A stretch of DNA of 12,535 nt from CAYYJM01 sp964471755 (GTDB lineage Bacteria; Planctomycetota; Planctomycetia; Gemmatales; Gemmataceae): NCBI GenBank assembly GCA_964471755.1, contig CAYYJM010000189.1, forward strand, positions 1 to 12,535, in the 5' to 3' direction. Both the position numbers and the translations under genes were made by a program. Below the pieces are notes generated by a model, which saw only the letters and a list, made by a program, of their open reading frames with translations, was not told where the DNA came from and made no database searches. How positions within the stretch are numbered: position 1 is the stretch's first letter; each line of letters begins with the position of its first letter. This document shows, piece after piece, positions 7,509 through 12,535 of this stretch.

Positions 7509-7991
7509 TCAAGCGGCCTTGACGTCGGGGGCGAACGTCAGCACTCCGACGAACTGGCCGTCCGAGGTGGTTTCGGCAAAGGTGTAGCCAAGCGACTCGT
7601 ACAGTCGCCGCGCTGGCAGATTGTCCGGATAGACCTTGAGCCGAATTCGGGGAACCCCCCGGTGGCGAGCCGCAGCGTGGAGGTAGAGCATGAACGCACG
7701 GGCCAGACCGGTTCCGCGCGCCTCGCGTCCGACTGCGATGCCCAGGCTGGGTACGTTGAAACCGGCATCCCAGCCGCGCAGCAAACCGTAGGCCAGCAAA
7801 TGACTTCCGGCCAGGGCACCACAGTACAGATCACGGCCTGGATACCTTGCGATCATCCGGGCCTCTTCGTCGTTGAATCGATGCGGATGAAAATAGCGAT
7901 CGTCCCCGTCGGCGGTCAACGTGGCAAAGAAGACTGCCAGCGCCGGAGCATCGCCCGAACCGAGTTGCCGAAATTGCAGTGCGTCGTCCAT
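7509..7991 (-). CDS. GNAT-family N-acetyltransferase (probable amino-sugar acetylase)
   Basis: Transfers acetyl from acetyl-CoA to an amine. It has 160 residues from the ATG at 7991. The acetyl-CoA site is GIAVGREARGTGLARAF (84-100), with the pyrophosphate loop Arg92-x-x-Gly95-x-Ala97. The C-terminal GNAT signature is LKVYPDNLPARRLYESLGY (118-136), with Asn124 and Tyr131 at the usual positions. An in-frame TTG at 8006 would add five residues, but AAAGGA sits six bases before the ATG and inside that extension, so the ATG is preferred. It heads the minus-strand operon behind a sigma70-like promoter and is followed, 70 bp on, by the sugar aminotransferase. That pairing, as with WecE/WecD, suggests it acetylates the new 4-amino group of the nucleotide sugar; the substrate is inferred from context only. 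Confidence 0.88.
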   Translation of the reverse strand: MDDALQFRQLGSGDAPALAVFFATLTADGDDRYFHPHRFNDEEARMIARYPGRDLYCGALAGSHLLAYGLLRGWDAGFNVPSLGIAVGREARGTGLARAFMLYLHAAARHRGVPRIRLKVYPDNLPARRLYESLGYTFAETTSDGQFVGVLTFAPDVKAA

Positions 7992-8025
7992 GCCGCGTCC
8001 TTTCAATTCGTTGAAGGCGGGAGCA

Positions 8026-8054
8026 GATATAAGGAGGGGCAGTCACCCGGTCAA
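8026..8054 (-). promoter_or_regulatory. Sigma70-like promoter for the polysaccharide operon
   Basis: Read on the minus strand, TTGACC (8049-8054) is followed by 17 bases and TATATC (8026-8031). That is five of six matches to the -35 consensus and four of six to the -10. Transcription would start near 8019, about 28 bases before the GNAT start codon. It is the only good promoter match seen upstream of the first minus-strand gene. The match is visual and untested. Confidence 0.5.
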
Positions 8055-8095
8055 GGCGAATCAACATCCGGCCGGCCGGATTCTCCTGTTGACCG
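8048..8095. promoter_or_regulatory. Operator-like dyad between divergent promoters
   Basis: A perfect 16-bp palindrome, ATCCGGCCGGCCGGAT (8066-8081), lies between the two outward-facing -35 boxes. It is framed by a 7-bp inverted repeat, CGGTCAA (8048-8054) and TTGACCG (8089-8095), which includes those boxes. The palindrome centre (8073/8074) is within about two bases of the midpoint of the pair. A dimeric regulator or RNA polymerase competition could couple the two directions; no protein is known from the window. Confidence 0.45.
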
Positions 8096-8118
8096 ACCGG
8101 AAAGCTTCCCGATATAAC
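8089..8118 (+). promoter_or_regulatory. Sigma70-like promoter for the plus-strand glycosyltransferase
   Basis: TTGACC (8089-8094), 18 bases, then TATAAC (8113-8118): five of six matches at each box. Transcription would start near 8125, giving a leader of about 50 bases before the TTG start codon at 8176. This is the best promoter match noticed in the window. Confidence 0.6.
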
Positions 8119-8134
8119 CCAGGTCTTTATCGGG
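8108..8134. promoter_or_regulatory. Inverted repeat over the rightward -10 box
   Basis: CCCGATA (8108-8114) and TATCGGG (8128-8134) are perfect inverted copies with 13 bases between, centred at 8121. The left arm overlaps the -10 box and the right arm lies just past the expected transcription start. That is a position from which a dimeric repressor would block initiation. It could also be a leader hairpin if transcription begins upstream. Confidence 0.35.
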
Positions 8135-8163
8135 GTTGAACGTCTCACCACGACTGGGGATTT

Positions 8164-8170
8164 AAGGAGG
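8164..8170 (+). promoter_or_regulatory. Ribosome binding site deciding a TTG start
   Basis: AAGGAGG, nearly the full anti-16S complement, ends five bases before TTG at 8176. No ATG or GTG start in this frame lies close by, and the protein read from the TTG begins exactly where GT4 enzymes begin (RVLINALSV). Confidence 0.85.
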
Positions 8171-8175
8171 GAACC

Positions 8176-9366
8176 TTGCGCGTCCTCATCAACGCGCTCT
8201 CCGTCAAGGGCGAGCGCTCCGGGATCGGGCATTACACCAGCGAATTGATCCGCTGCCTCCAACCGTCTCCAGACTTCCGACTGGATTGCTATCCCGGAAA
8301 CTGGCTCGGGCGATTGGGCCGTCATCTCCTGAACGATCAATCCCGTCGATACGAGGCCGATCGAGTCCGTTCCGGGTTTGTCGCTTTCTGGAAAGCCAAA
8401 CTGCGCGGCAAGGCAATTTCCGTCGTTCGGAAGGTCGCTCGCGCATTGCTGCTCAACCCACTGGAAAACCGAGACGAGACCTATCAACTCTACCACGAAC
8501 CCAACTATCTTCCTCTGGAAAGCAACATTCCCACGGTCACCTCGGTTCACGATCTCTCCGTGTTACAGCACCCGGAGTGGCATCCGCCGAAGCGAATTGA
8601 CGACTTTACCCGGATGTTTGCCGAAGGGCTCAAACGCTGTCGGCATTTGATCGCCATCTCGGAATTCGGGCGGCAACAGATCATTCGGCATCTGGGCTGG
8701 GATCCCAATCGGGTGTCGGTCACCTACATGGGCATACGACCGGGTTTGCGGCCGTTGAGTGACCGGCAAATCGCTCCGGTTCTCCAGCGCCTGGGTCTCG
8801 ACCGGGGTTATCTGCTTCACGTCGGTACGATGGAACCGCGGAAGAACCTGCGCATGCTCATCGAGGTGTACAGTGCCTTGCCAGGCGCGATTCGCGAACG
8901 GCATCCACTCGTCCTGGTCGGTGGCCGGGGGTGGAACTCCGACGAGTTGCACCATCTCCTGACCACGGAAGGAAAAGCGCGAAACATTCGCTACCTGGGA
9001 TACGCCAGGGAGGACCACCTGGCGGCGTTGTATAACGGGGCCCGGGCGCTGGTCTTCCCGACCTTTTACGAGGGGTTCGGTATCCCGACGATCGAGATGC
9101 TGGCCTGTGGCGGAGCGGTCCTTGCTTCCACGGCAGGGGCGGTGGCCGAGACAGTCGGTGAGCAGGCTCATCTCATCGATCCCAGTGATCGCGATGGCTG
9201 GCGCGATGCCCTCCTCCGCGTCTGTTCGGATGAGGACTGGTGGCGGCAGTTGCGTCACGGTGCGACCACGACGGCCGCCCGCTACTCCTGGGAACGCTGT
9301 GCCGCCGAGACGCTGACCGTGTATCGTCAGTTGTGCGACGACAGTTCCGCCAGCAAGGCAGCGTAA
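8176..9366 (+). CDS. GT4 glycosyltransferase, mannosyltransferase-like
   Basis: Predicted cytoplasmic transferase, 396 residues, with all GT4 landmarks. These are SGIGHYTSEL (15-24), YHEPNYLP (106-113), SVHDLSVL (123-130; catalytic His125), AISEFGRQQI (160-169), LLHVGTMEPRKNL (213-225; Arg222 and Lys223 bind donor phosphate), FPTFYEGFGIPTIEML (294-309; Glu299 and Glu307 form EX7E), and STAGAVAETVG (318-328). The pattern is like mannosyltransferases of O-antigen clusters (WbdA/MtfB type), so GDP-mannose is a reasonable but unproven donor. It is transcribed alone, divergently from the main cluster, with its own promoter, a strong ribosome site and a TTG start. Base composition dips locally: 8461-8520 is 29 G+C of 60, lower than a sample of the operon (39 of 60 at 6661-6720), possibly reflecting separate acquisition. 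Confidence 0.93.
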   Translation: MRVLINALSVKGERSGIGHYTSELIRCLQPSPDFRLDCYPGNWLGRLGRHLLNDQSRRYEADRVRSGFVAFWKAKLRGKAISVVRKVARALLLNPLENRDETYQLYHEPNYLPLESNIPTVTSVHDLSVLQHPEWHPPKRIDDFTRMFAEGLKRCRHLIAISEFGRQQIIRHLGWDPNRVSVTYMGIRPGLRPLSDRQIAPVLQRLGLDRGYLLHVGTMEPRKNLRMLIEVYSALPGAIRERHPLVLVGGRGWNSDELHHLLTTEGKARNIRYLGYAREDHLAALYNGARALVFPTFYEGFGIPTIEMLACGGAVLASTAGAVAETVGEQAHLIDPSDRDGWRDALLRVCSDEDWWRQLRHGATTTAARYSWERCAAETLTVYRQLCDDSSASKAA

Positions 9367-9402
9367 GGACCGTTCCGACTGCGCTGGCGAGAACGTCAGT
9401 CC
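9367..9402. terminator. Possible bidirectional hairpin between convergent genes
   Basis: GGAC-CGTTC (9367-9375) can pair with GAACG (9391-9395) and, after a three-base bulge, GTCC (9399-9402). It sits directly after the plus-strand stop and across the minus-strand stop. There is no T-run on either side, so it would be an imperfect or factor-assisted terminator at best. Confidence 0.3.
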
Positions 9403-9908
9403 CTGGCCTGGCCTGACTGACTGGTGCCTGCGCGATGCCAGGCGACCAGCGTCAGTAGGGTCAGCGCCAGGGCCAGCAGCCATTGCAGGCCGGAGAGAAT
9501 CAAATACCAGCGATGCAGGGAATAGAACGTCGGGCGCTCACGAATGTGCTGCATCACCGGATCGAGCAGGCCGTCCAATGCAACGTGGAGTCCGAGCAGG
9601 CCCGCCTGTTGAATCGCGAGCAGAGCCCAGAGTATCCAACCGATTCGGCCAACACGACTGGCGGTAAGATCCCACATCCACAGAGCCAGAGCGAGGACGC
9701 CGCCAACGTTGAGGTAGTTCGTCACGACGCGCTTGATCCAACCCTGAGCAGCATGCGAACCAAGCACCTCAGCTCCGACCGGAACAACGACTCCCGCGTA
9801 GAACAGGAACCCGCCTTGCCAGAACATCAGCGCAACAAGCAGGACCAGACGACGCGTCAGAACGAGCAGGGTCACAGATTCTCGCTCTCCGATTGCTGGA
9901 AGGTCCAC
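9396..9908 (-). CDS. Four-helix inner-membrane protein, function unknown
   Basis: A 170-residue membrane protein with four clear hydrophobic segments: about 14-43 (LLVALMFWQGGFLFYAGVVV core), 66-81 (LNVGGVLALALWMWDL), 88-115 (IGWILWALLAIQQAGLLGLH core) and 134-157 (WYLILSGLQWLLALALTLLT core). A conserved-looking YSLHRWY (129-135) precedes the last helix. The layout recalls DUF4149-type four-helix proteins, but I would not assign it without a profile search. The GTG at 9908 gives the longest form. A GTG at 9875 has GGAGAG (9885-9890) nine bases upstream and starts just before the first helix, so the protein may be 159 residues. It begins 17 or 50 bases after the porin stop and is probably co-transcribed with it. 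No catalytic motif was seen. Confidence 0.75.
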   Translation of the reverse strand: MDLPAIGERESVTLLVLTRRLVLLVALMFWQGGFLFYAGVVVPVGAEVLGSHAAQGWIKRVVTNYLNVGGVLALALWMWDLTASRVGRIGWILWALLAIQQAGLLGLHVALDGLLDPVMQHIRERPTFYSLHRWYLILSGLQWLLALALTLLTLVAWHRAGTSQSGQARD

Positions 9909-9925
9909 CTGTCGGCGTCTCTCGT

Positions 9926-11461
9926 TCAGTAGTTGAACTGCACCTGACAGCGCAGTACCTGGCCACGGAAGTTGCGATAGGACGCCACGTCGGGTTCATT
10001 GATCGCGCTGAGGTTCACACCATCGACGAGGGCATACTCCACGACGACCTCCAACGACTTCCAGATCTGCCATTCGCAGCCGAGATCGAACTCGTTGTGT
10101 GTTCCGTACGGAGCGTTGGCAACGGATCGGTAGCCGCCGAGGTAGTGCTGATACCGGGCGTACGGGATGAACGTGCCGAGGTCTGTCGTGTCCATCTTGA
10201 ACATGCCCATCACATAGCCACCGTGCAACGGCCGGACCATGACCGCCGTCTGGGCGTCGTTCAGACCGGGCCCCCGGCCGATGTTGTATTCCATCTGCAA
10301 ACCGAACGGCTGCGGATACCAGACGAACGTCCCGGCCAGTCGCTGTTCCAGCAGTCCAGTCGATCCGCCGGTGCCGAGCGGCACCTGCGCCTCGCCTTGC
10401 CCCAGCGGTCGAATCTCATCGCCAGAGACGACAATCTGGCCGGTGTATCCCTGAATGCTCATCTCGACGGCCTGACCGCCGGGCAACTGAAACGGCCAGG
10501 TGACACGGGCGAGTGTGTGCAGATTCAGATTGCGCTCGGGTCGTGAACCACCCTGTCCGTTGTAGAAACCGAGAGCGACGATGCCGTAGTTGCCGGTCCC
10601 CTTCAGGCCCGAATCGACCAACCAGCGGAGCAGTCGTTGCTTGTCCACCGGGGTCCAGTAGTAGAACAGGCCGAGGTCGCGCTGAATGGGATTGCTGCCC
10701 GAGTCGATCGCGTCGCTGCGGTCGATCGGTACGCGGAGACCGCTCGACTGCATCTCCTCGAACCCCCACGGGATCTTCGACTGGCCGATCCGGAATCGAT
10801 TGACCTTGTCCAGATCGACGTAGATGTCGGCATACACATCGCGAATCTGGCCGTAGAGAGTACTCGAACTCCCAGTCGGAGTGTTGGCGAAGTCCGTCTG
10901 GAAGTTGACGAATACGTGATCGCTGACATCCCCGGCCATCCGGATACGAGCCCGGCGAATGAAGAAGTTCTCGGTTCGGCCGTTGATCGAACGGTCGCCG
11001 AACATGCTTGGGTCGGCTCCGTTCGGGTCTTGCTGGATGGTTCGGCCGAAGCGGACCTGAGTGTAGCCGCGGATGGACAGTTTCTCGAACCATTTCCGGC
11101 TCACCGATTCGAGAAAGCCACCCTCGGTGGATGGTTCGGCCGTGTCCGATTCCAGGAGCAGAACCGGATCCGGGATGGCTCCGGGAGAAGCCCCATCGGC
11201 CGGTCCGAGACAGGGAGCAGGTAACGGACTCGCAGGTTCGGACAGTCCCAGTGCAGCGCTGGCAGCGGGAGGGATCAAACCGGGGTCCGGTTGTGGATGG
11301 CCAAGCAGTTCGGCAGGGGCTTTGGCCGGCACCGTGGGCGTAGCGGTCGGTACCGACCGTGGTGGGCCGAGCAACTCCGGAGGAGATGCTGGAGACTGGG
11401 CCCGGGCAAGCCCTACCGAAACGAAATAGACGGCCAGTGCCGGGCCGAGCCAGCGGCGCAT
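9926..11461 (-). CDS. Phosphate-selective porin O/P family outer-membrane protein
   Basis: Predicted outer-membrane beta-barrel channel for anions or small solutes, 511 residues. A signal peptide (1-21) ends Leu-Ala-Arg-Ala before Gln22. Residues 22-120 are a Pro/Ala-rich linker containing two related blocks, PPELLGPP (28-35) and PAELLGHP (49-56). The barrel begins near 128 (LSIRGYTQVRFGR). It shows family features such as FFIRRARIRMAGDV (166-179), NFQTDFAN (186-193), FRIGQSKIPWGFEE (223-236) and IQRDLGLFYYW (259-269), many alternating aromatic strands, and a terminal aromatic residue (VQFNY) as needed for barrel assembly. The family is usually about 400-450 aa, the excess here being the linker. 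The ATG has GGGAGG nine bases upstream. The specific phosphate Lys/Arg ladder of OprP cannot be confirmed by eye, so the substrate is open. Confidence 0.9.
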   Translation of the reverse strand: MRRWLGPALAVYFVSVGLARAQSPASPPELLGPPRSVPTATPTVPAKAPAELLGHPQPDPGLIPPAASAALGLSEPASPLPAPCLGPADGASPGAIPDPVLLLESDTAEPSTEGGFLESVSRKWFEKLSIRGYTQVRFGRTIQQDPNGADPSMFGDRSINGRTENFFIRRARIRMAGDVSDHVFVNFQTDFANTPTGSSSTLYGQIRDVYADIYVDLDKVNRFRIGQSKIPWGFEEMQSSGLRVPIDRSDAIDSGSNPIQRDLGLFYYWTPVDKQRLLRWLVDSGLKGTGNYGIVALGFYNGQGGSRPERNLNLHTLARVTWPFQLPGGQAVEMSIQGYTGQIVVSGDEIRPLGQGEAQVPLGTGGSTGLLEQRLAGTFVWYPQPFGLQMEYNIGRGPGLNDAQTAVMVRPLHGGYVMGMFKMDTTDLGTFIPYARYQHYLGGYRSVANAPYGTHNEFDLGCEWQIWKSLEVVVEYALVDGVNLSAINEPDVASYRNFRGQVLRCQVQFNY

Positions 11462-11586
11462 GGTCGTTTTCCTCCCCCGGGCGCAGTTCGGTTTCCCCCG
11501 TAACTGCGTTCAGTATCGGCCCGGAGGAGGAGAGACTTGAACGCTTTTGACGATTACTCCGATTATGCCGGTTGCGATGATCCGGA
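11462..11586 (-). promoter_or_regulatory. Intergenic leader of the porin gene
   Basis: This 125-bp gap holds the porin ribosome site (GGGAGG, 11471-11476) and a GA/CT-rich patch (11521-11536). A CATAAT-like -10 candidate lies at about 11563-11568 on the minus strand without a convincing -35. A perfect 12-bp palindrome, TGATCCGGATCA (11578-11589), covers the upstream gene's stop codon. No clear terminator with a T-run was found, so read-through from the upstream gene is possible. Confidence 0.25.
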
Positions 11587-12444
11587 TCACTTCCCCTTCG
11601 ACTCCTTCGACTCCTTCGACTCCTTCGGAGCGGGTTTCGCCGAGGCCGGCGGCGGTGGAACCTGCGGATCTTCGATGACCCAGAGGACGACGCGGTAGCC
11701 GAAGTCCTGGCGTGGAACGGCTCGGAATGCCTTGAGGGCTTCTTGCCATTCCGGGTCGAGCTTCGGGGCCGGGTCGAAGTCCGCGACAGATGCCTTGTGG
11801 CAGAAGTTCTTCGACTGGGCGGCGGCGATCTGGAACGACTGGCGGAAGCTGTACTTCCCCGGCACGATGATCGCCTCGACCGGGCCGGCCCGCTTGTTGA
11901 GGAAGACCTTTTCGCCGGCCGCGACGCCCTGCGACGGGATGCTGAAGTCGACGATGGGGCCATCCGGAACGACGACGGAGGCGCAGGCGGGAGCGTGGTC
12001 GGCACTGCCACTGCCGAGGCAATGCTCGCTGGAGTCGAGGGTGCCGACCAGGCGGCCGGCCATGCCGAGTCGCGGCGGCCGCTGGCAGGGCCGAGTGGGT
12101 ACAATGGCGAATTCCTGTTGCAGGGCGAAGGCCAGGGCGGCAACTCCGGGCTTGAAGTTGCCGCCAGCGACGGCAGCACCACGCAGAGTGAAGACAACCA
12201 CGTTCGGCGCGGGCTGACTCACATCGATGTAGCCGCCGCCAGTCTGGCTGTGGTTCGCCATCTGCGGCGTCGCCTCGCCCTGGCGCGGTCCGAGTCGAAT
12301 CTGGTACGGCGTGGCCGGCTTGGGAGGCGGAACCTCGCCACCATCGACCTCGGCTCTGGCCGCTTGCGGCCCCCCGAGCAGAGCGGCGACGCAAACCCAG
12401 CCAGCGAGGGGGAATCGGGCACAATGGCCGACACGCGCCGTCAT
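11587..12444 (-). CDS. Secreted protein of unknown family with Lys/Glu/Ser repeat tail
   Basis: I do not recognise this family. It has 285 residues from the ATG at 12444, chosen because GAGGTGA lies just upstream. A GTG two codons earlier (12450) has no ribosome site. A signal peptide spans about 1-31 (hydrophobic core LAGWVCVAALLGG, cleavage after Ala-Arg-Ala), so it is exported to the periplasm or surface. A Pro-rich segment (38-45) follows, then a globular region with VVVFTLRG, VAALAFALQQEFAIVP, EAIIVPGKYSFRQSF and GYRVVLWVIEDPQVPPPP. The mature part holds several cysteines, allowing disulfides. A tail with three Lys-Glu-Ser units, ending KESKGK, is encoded by a 9-bp tandem repeat. It precedes the porin gene by 125 bp on the same strand, so a shared envelope role is possible but inferred from position only. 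Confidence 0.75.
   Translation of the reverse strand: MTARVGHCARFPLAGWVCVAALLGGPQAARAEVDGGEVPPPKPATPYQIRLGPRQGEATPQMANHSQTGGGYIDVSQPAPNVVVFTLRGAAVAGGNFKPGVAALAFALQQEFAIVPTRPCQRPPRLGMAGRLVGTLDSSEHCLGSGSADHAPACASVVVPDGPIVDFSIPSQGVAAGEKVFLNKRAGPVEAIIVPGKYSFRQSFQIAAAQSKNFCHKASVADFDPAPKLDPEWQEALKAFRAVPRQDFGYRVVLWVIEDPQVPPPPASAKPAPKESKESKESKGK
11595..11627. repeat. 9-bp tandem repeat, about 3.7 copies, inside a coding region
   Basis: CCTTCGACT is repeated exactly at 11595-11603, 11604-11612 and 11613-11621, then CCTTCG at 11622-11627. It encodes the Lys-Glu-Ser tail of the secreted protein. The unit is a multiple of three, so copy-number change would alter tail length without shifting the frame. 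Confidence 0.85.
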
Positions 12445-12450
12445 GGTCAC

Positions 12451-12535
12451 CTCGGGAAGATGAGGAACGGCCCAGGTAGGCCGAATAGACTGCTGGAGCG
12501 AGGCTACCTACCTGATCGGCGAACGGTTGCGCGGC
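12451..12535 (-). promoter_or_regulatory. Upstream region of the secreted-protein gene with an inverted repeat
   Basis: The last 85 bases contain AGGTAGG (12474-12480) and CCTACCT (12507-12513), perfect inverted arms 26 bases apart. The right arm is part of a TACC-TACC doublet. No convincing -35/-10 pair was seen. It could be an operator, or the end of a transcription signal for a gene beyond the edge. Confidence 0.25.

Noticed and set aside
11578..11589. 12-bp palindrome TGATCCGGATCA at a stop codon, considered as an operator or recombination site
   Set aside because: Short, without flanking symmetry or promoter context, and partly coding; chance is likely in GC-rich DNA.
10416..12197. A 593-codon open frame on the minus strand spanning both the porin and the secreted-protein genes
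   Set aside because: Its product is Arg/Ser/Pro-rich without domains, as expected for an off-frame reading of GC-rich genes. Both overlapped genes have signal peptides, ribosome sites and sensible composition.
11510..12424. A 304-codon minus-strand frame overlapping the secreted-protein gene
   Set aside because: Arg/Ala-rich low-complexity product with no signal peptide or ribosome site.
1..12535. Search for mobile elements, CRISPR arrays, tRNAs, defence or toxin genes
   Set aside because: No transposase or integrase motifs, no spaced direct repeats, no tRNA-like cloverleaf, and no nuclease or toxin domains were seen by eye. The contents are envelope and polysaccharide genes.

Overview
The window is GC-rich bacterial DNA with dense coding, GTG and TTG starts alongside ATG, and two opposed gene sets. 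A Porin_O_P-type outer-membrane porin with a long Pro/Ala-rich N-terminal linker, next to an unrecognised secreted protein, suggests a Gram-negative diderm. The general style fits Planctomycetota (Gemmata relatives). That assignment is an impression from protein style, with no marker gene behind it.

Left part (1-7991, minus strand): a surface-polysaccharide operon, read right to left. The order is GNAT acetyltransferase (7509-7991), DegT/StrS-type PLP aminotransferase (6284-7438), a 106-aa unknown protein (5928-6248), three GT4-like glycosyltransferases (4893-5918, 3853-4896, 2465-3856), a large polytopic membrane protein split by an apparent 1-base frameshift (624-2434), and the N-terminal 176 codons of dTDP-glucose 4,6-dehydratase (1-529, running off the left edge). 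The glycosyltransferases are joined by two ATGA overlaps. Dehydratase, aminotransferase and acetyltransferase together would suffice to make a dTDP-4-acetamido-4,6-dideoxyhexose, which the glycosyltransferases could build into a repeat unit.

Middle (7992-8175): a compact divergent control region. It has a sigma70-like promoter in each direction, a perfect 16-bp palindrome between the two -35 boxes, and a second inverted repeat over the rightward -10 box. The rightward promoter serves a single GT4 mannosyltransferase-like gene (8176-9366, plus strand, TTG start).

Right part (9396-12444, minus strand): a separate envelope set made of an unrecognised secreted protein with a Lys/Glu/Ser repeat tail, the porin, and a four-helix inner-membrane protein. 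It converges on the plus-strand glycosyltransferase across a 29-bp gap holding an imperfect hairpin.

No tRNA, rRNA, CRISPR array, insertion sequence or phage gene was seen, and no gene-free stretch exceeds 300 bp. Most of the window is a normal polysaccharide cluster. The points most worth checking are the frameshifted membrane gene, the divergent control region, the glycosyltransferase lacking the usual acidic motif, and the two unrecognised proteins.
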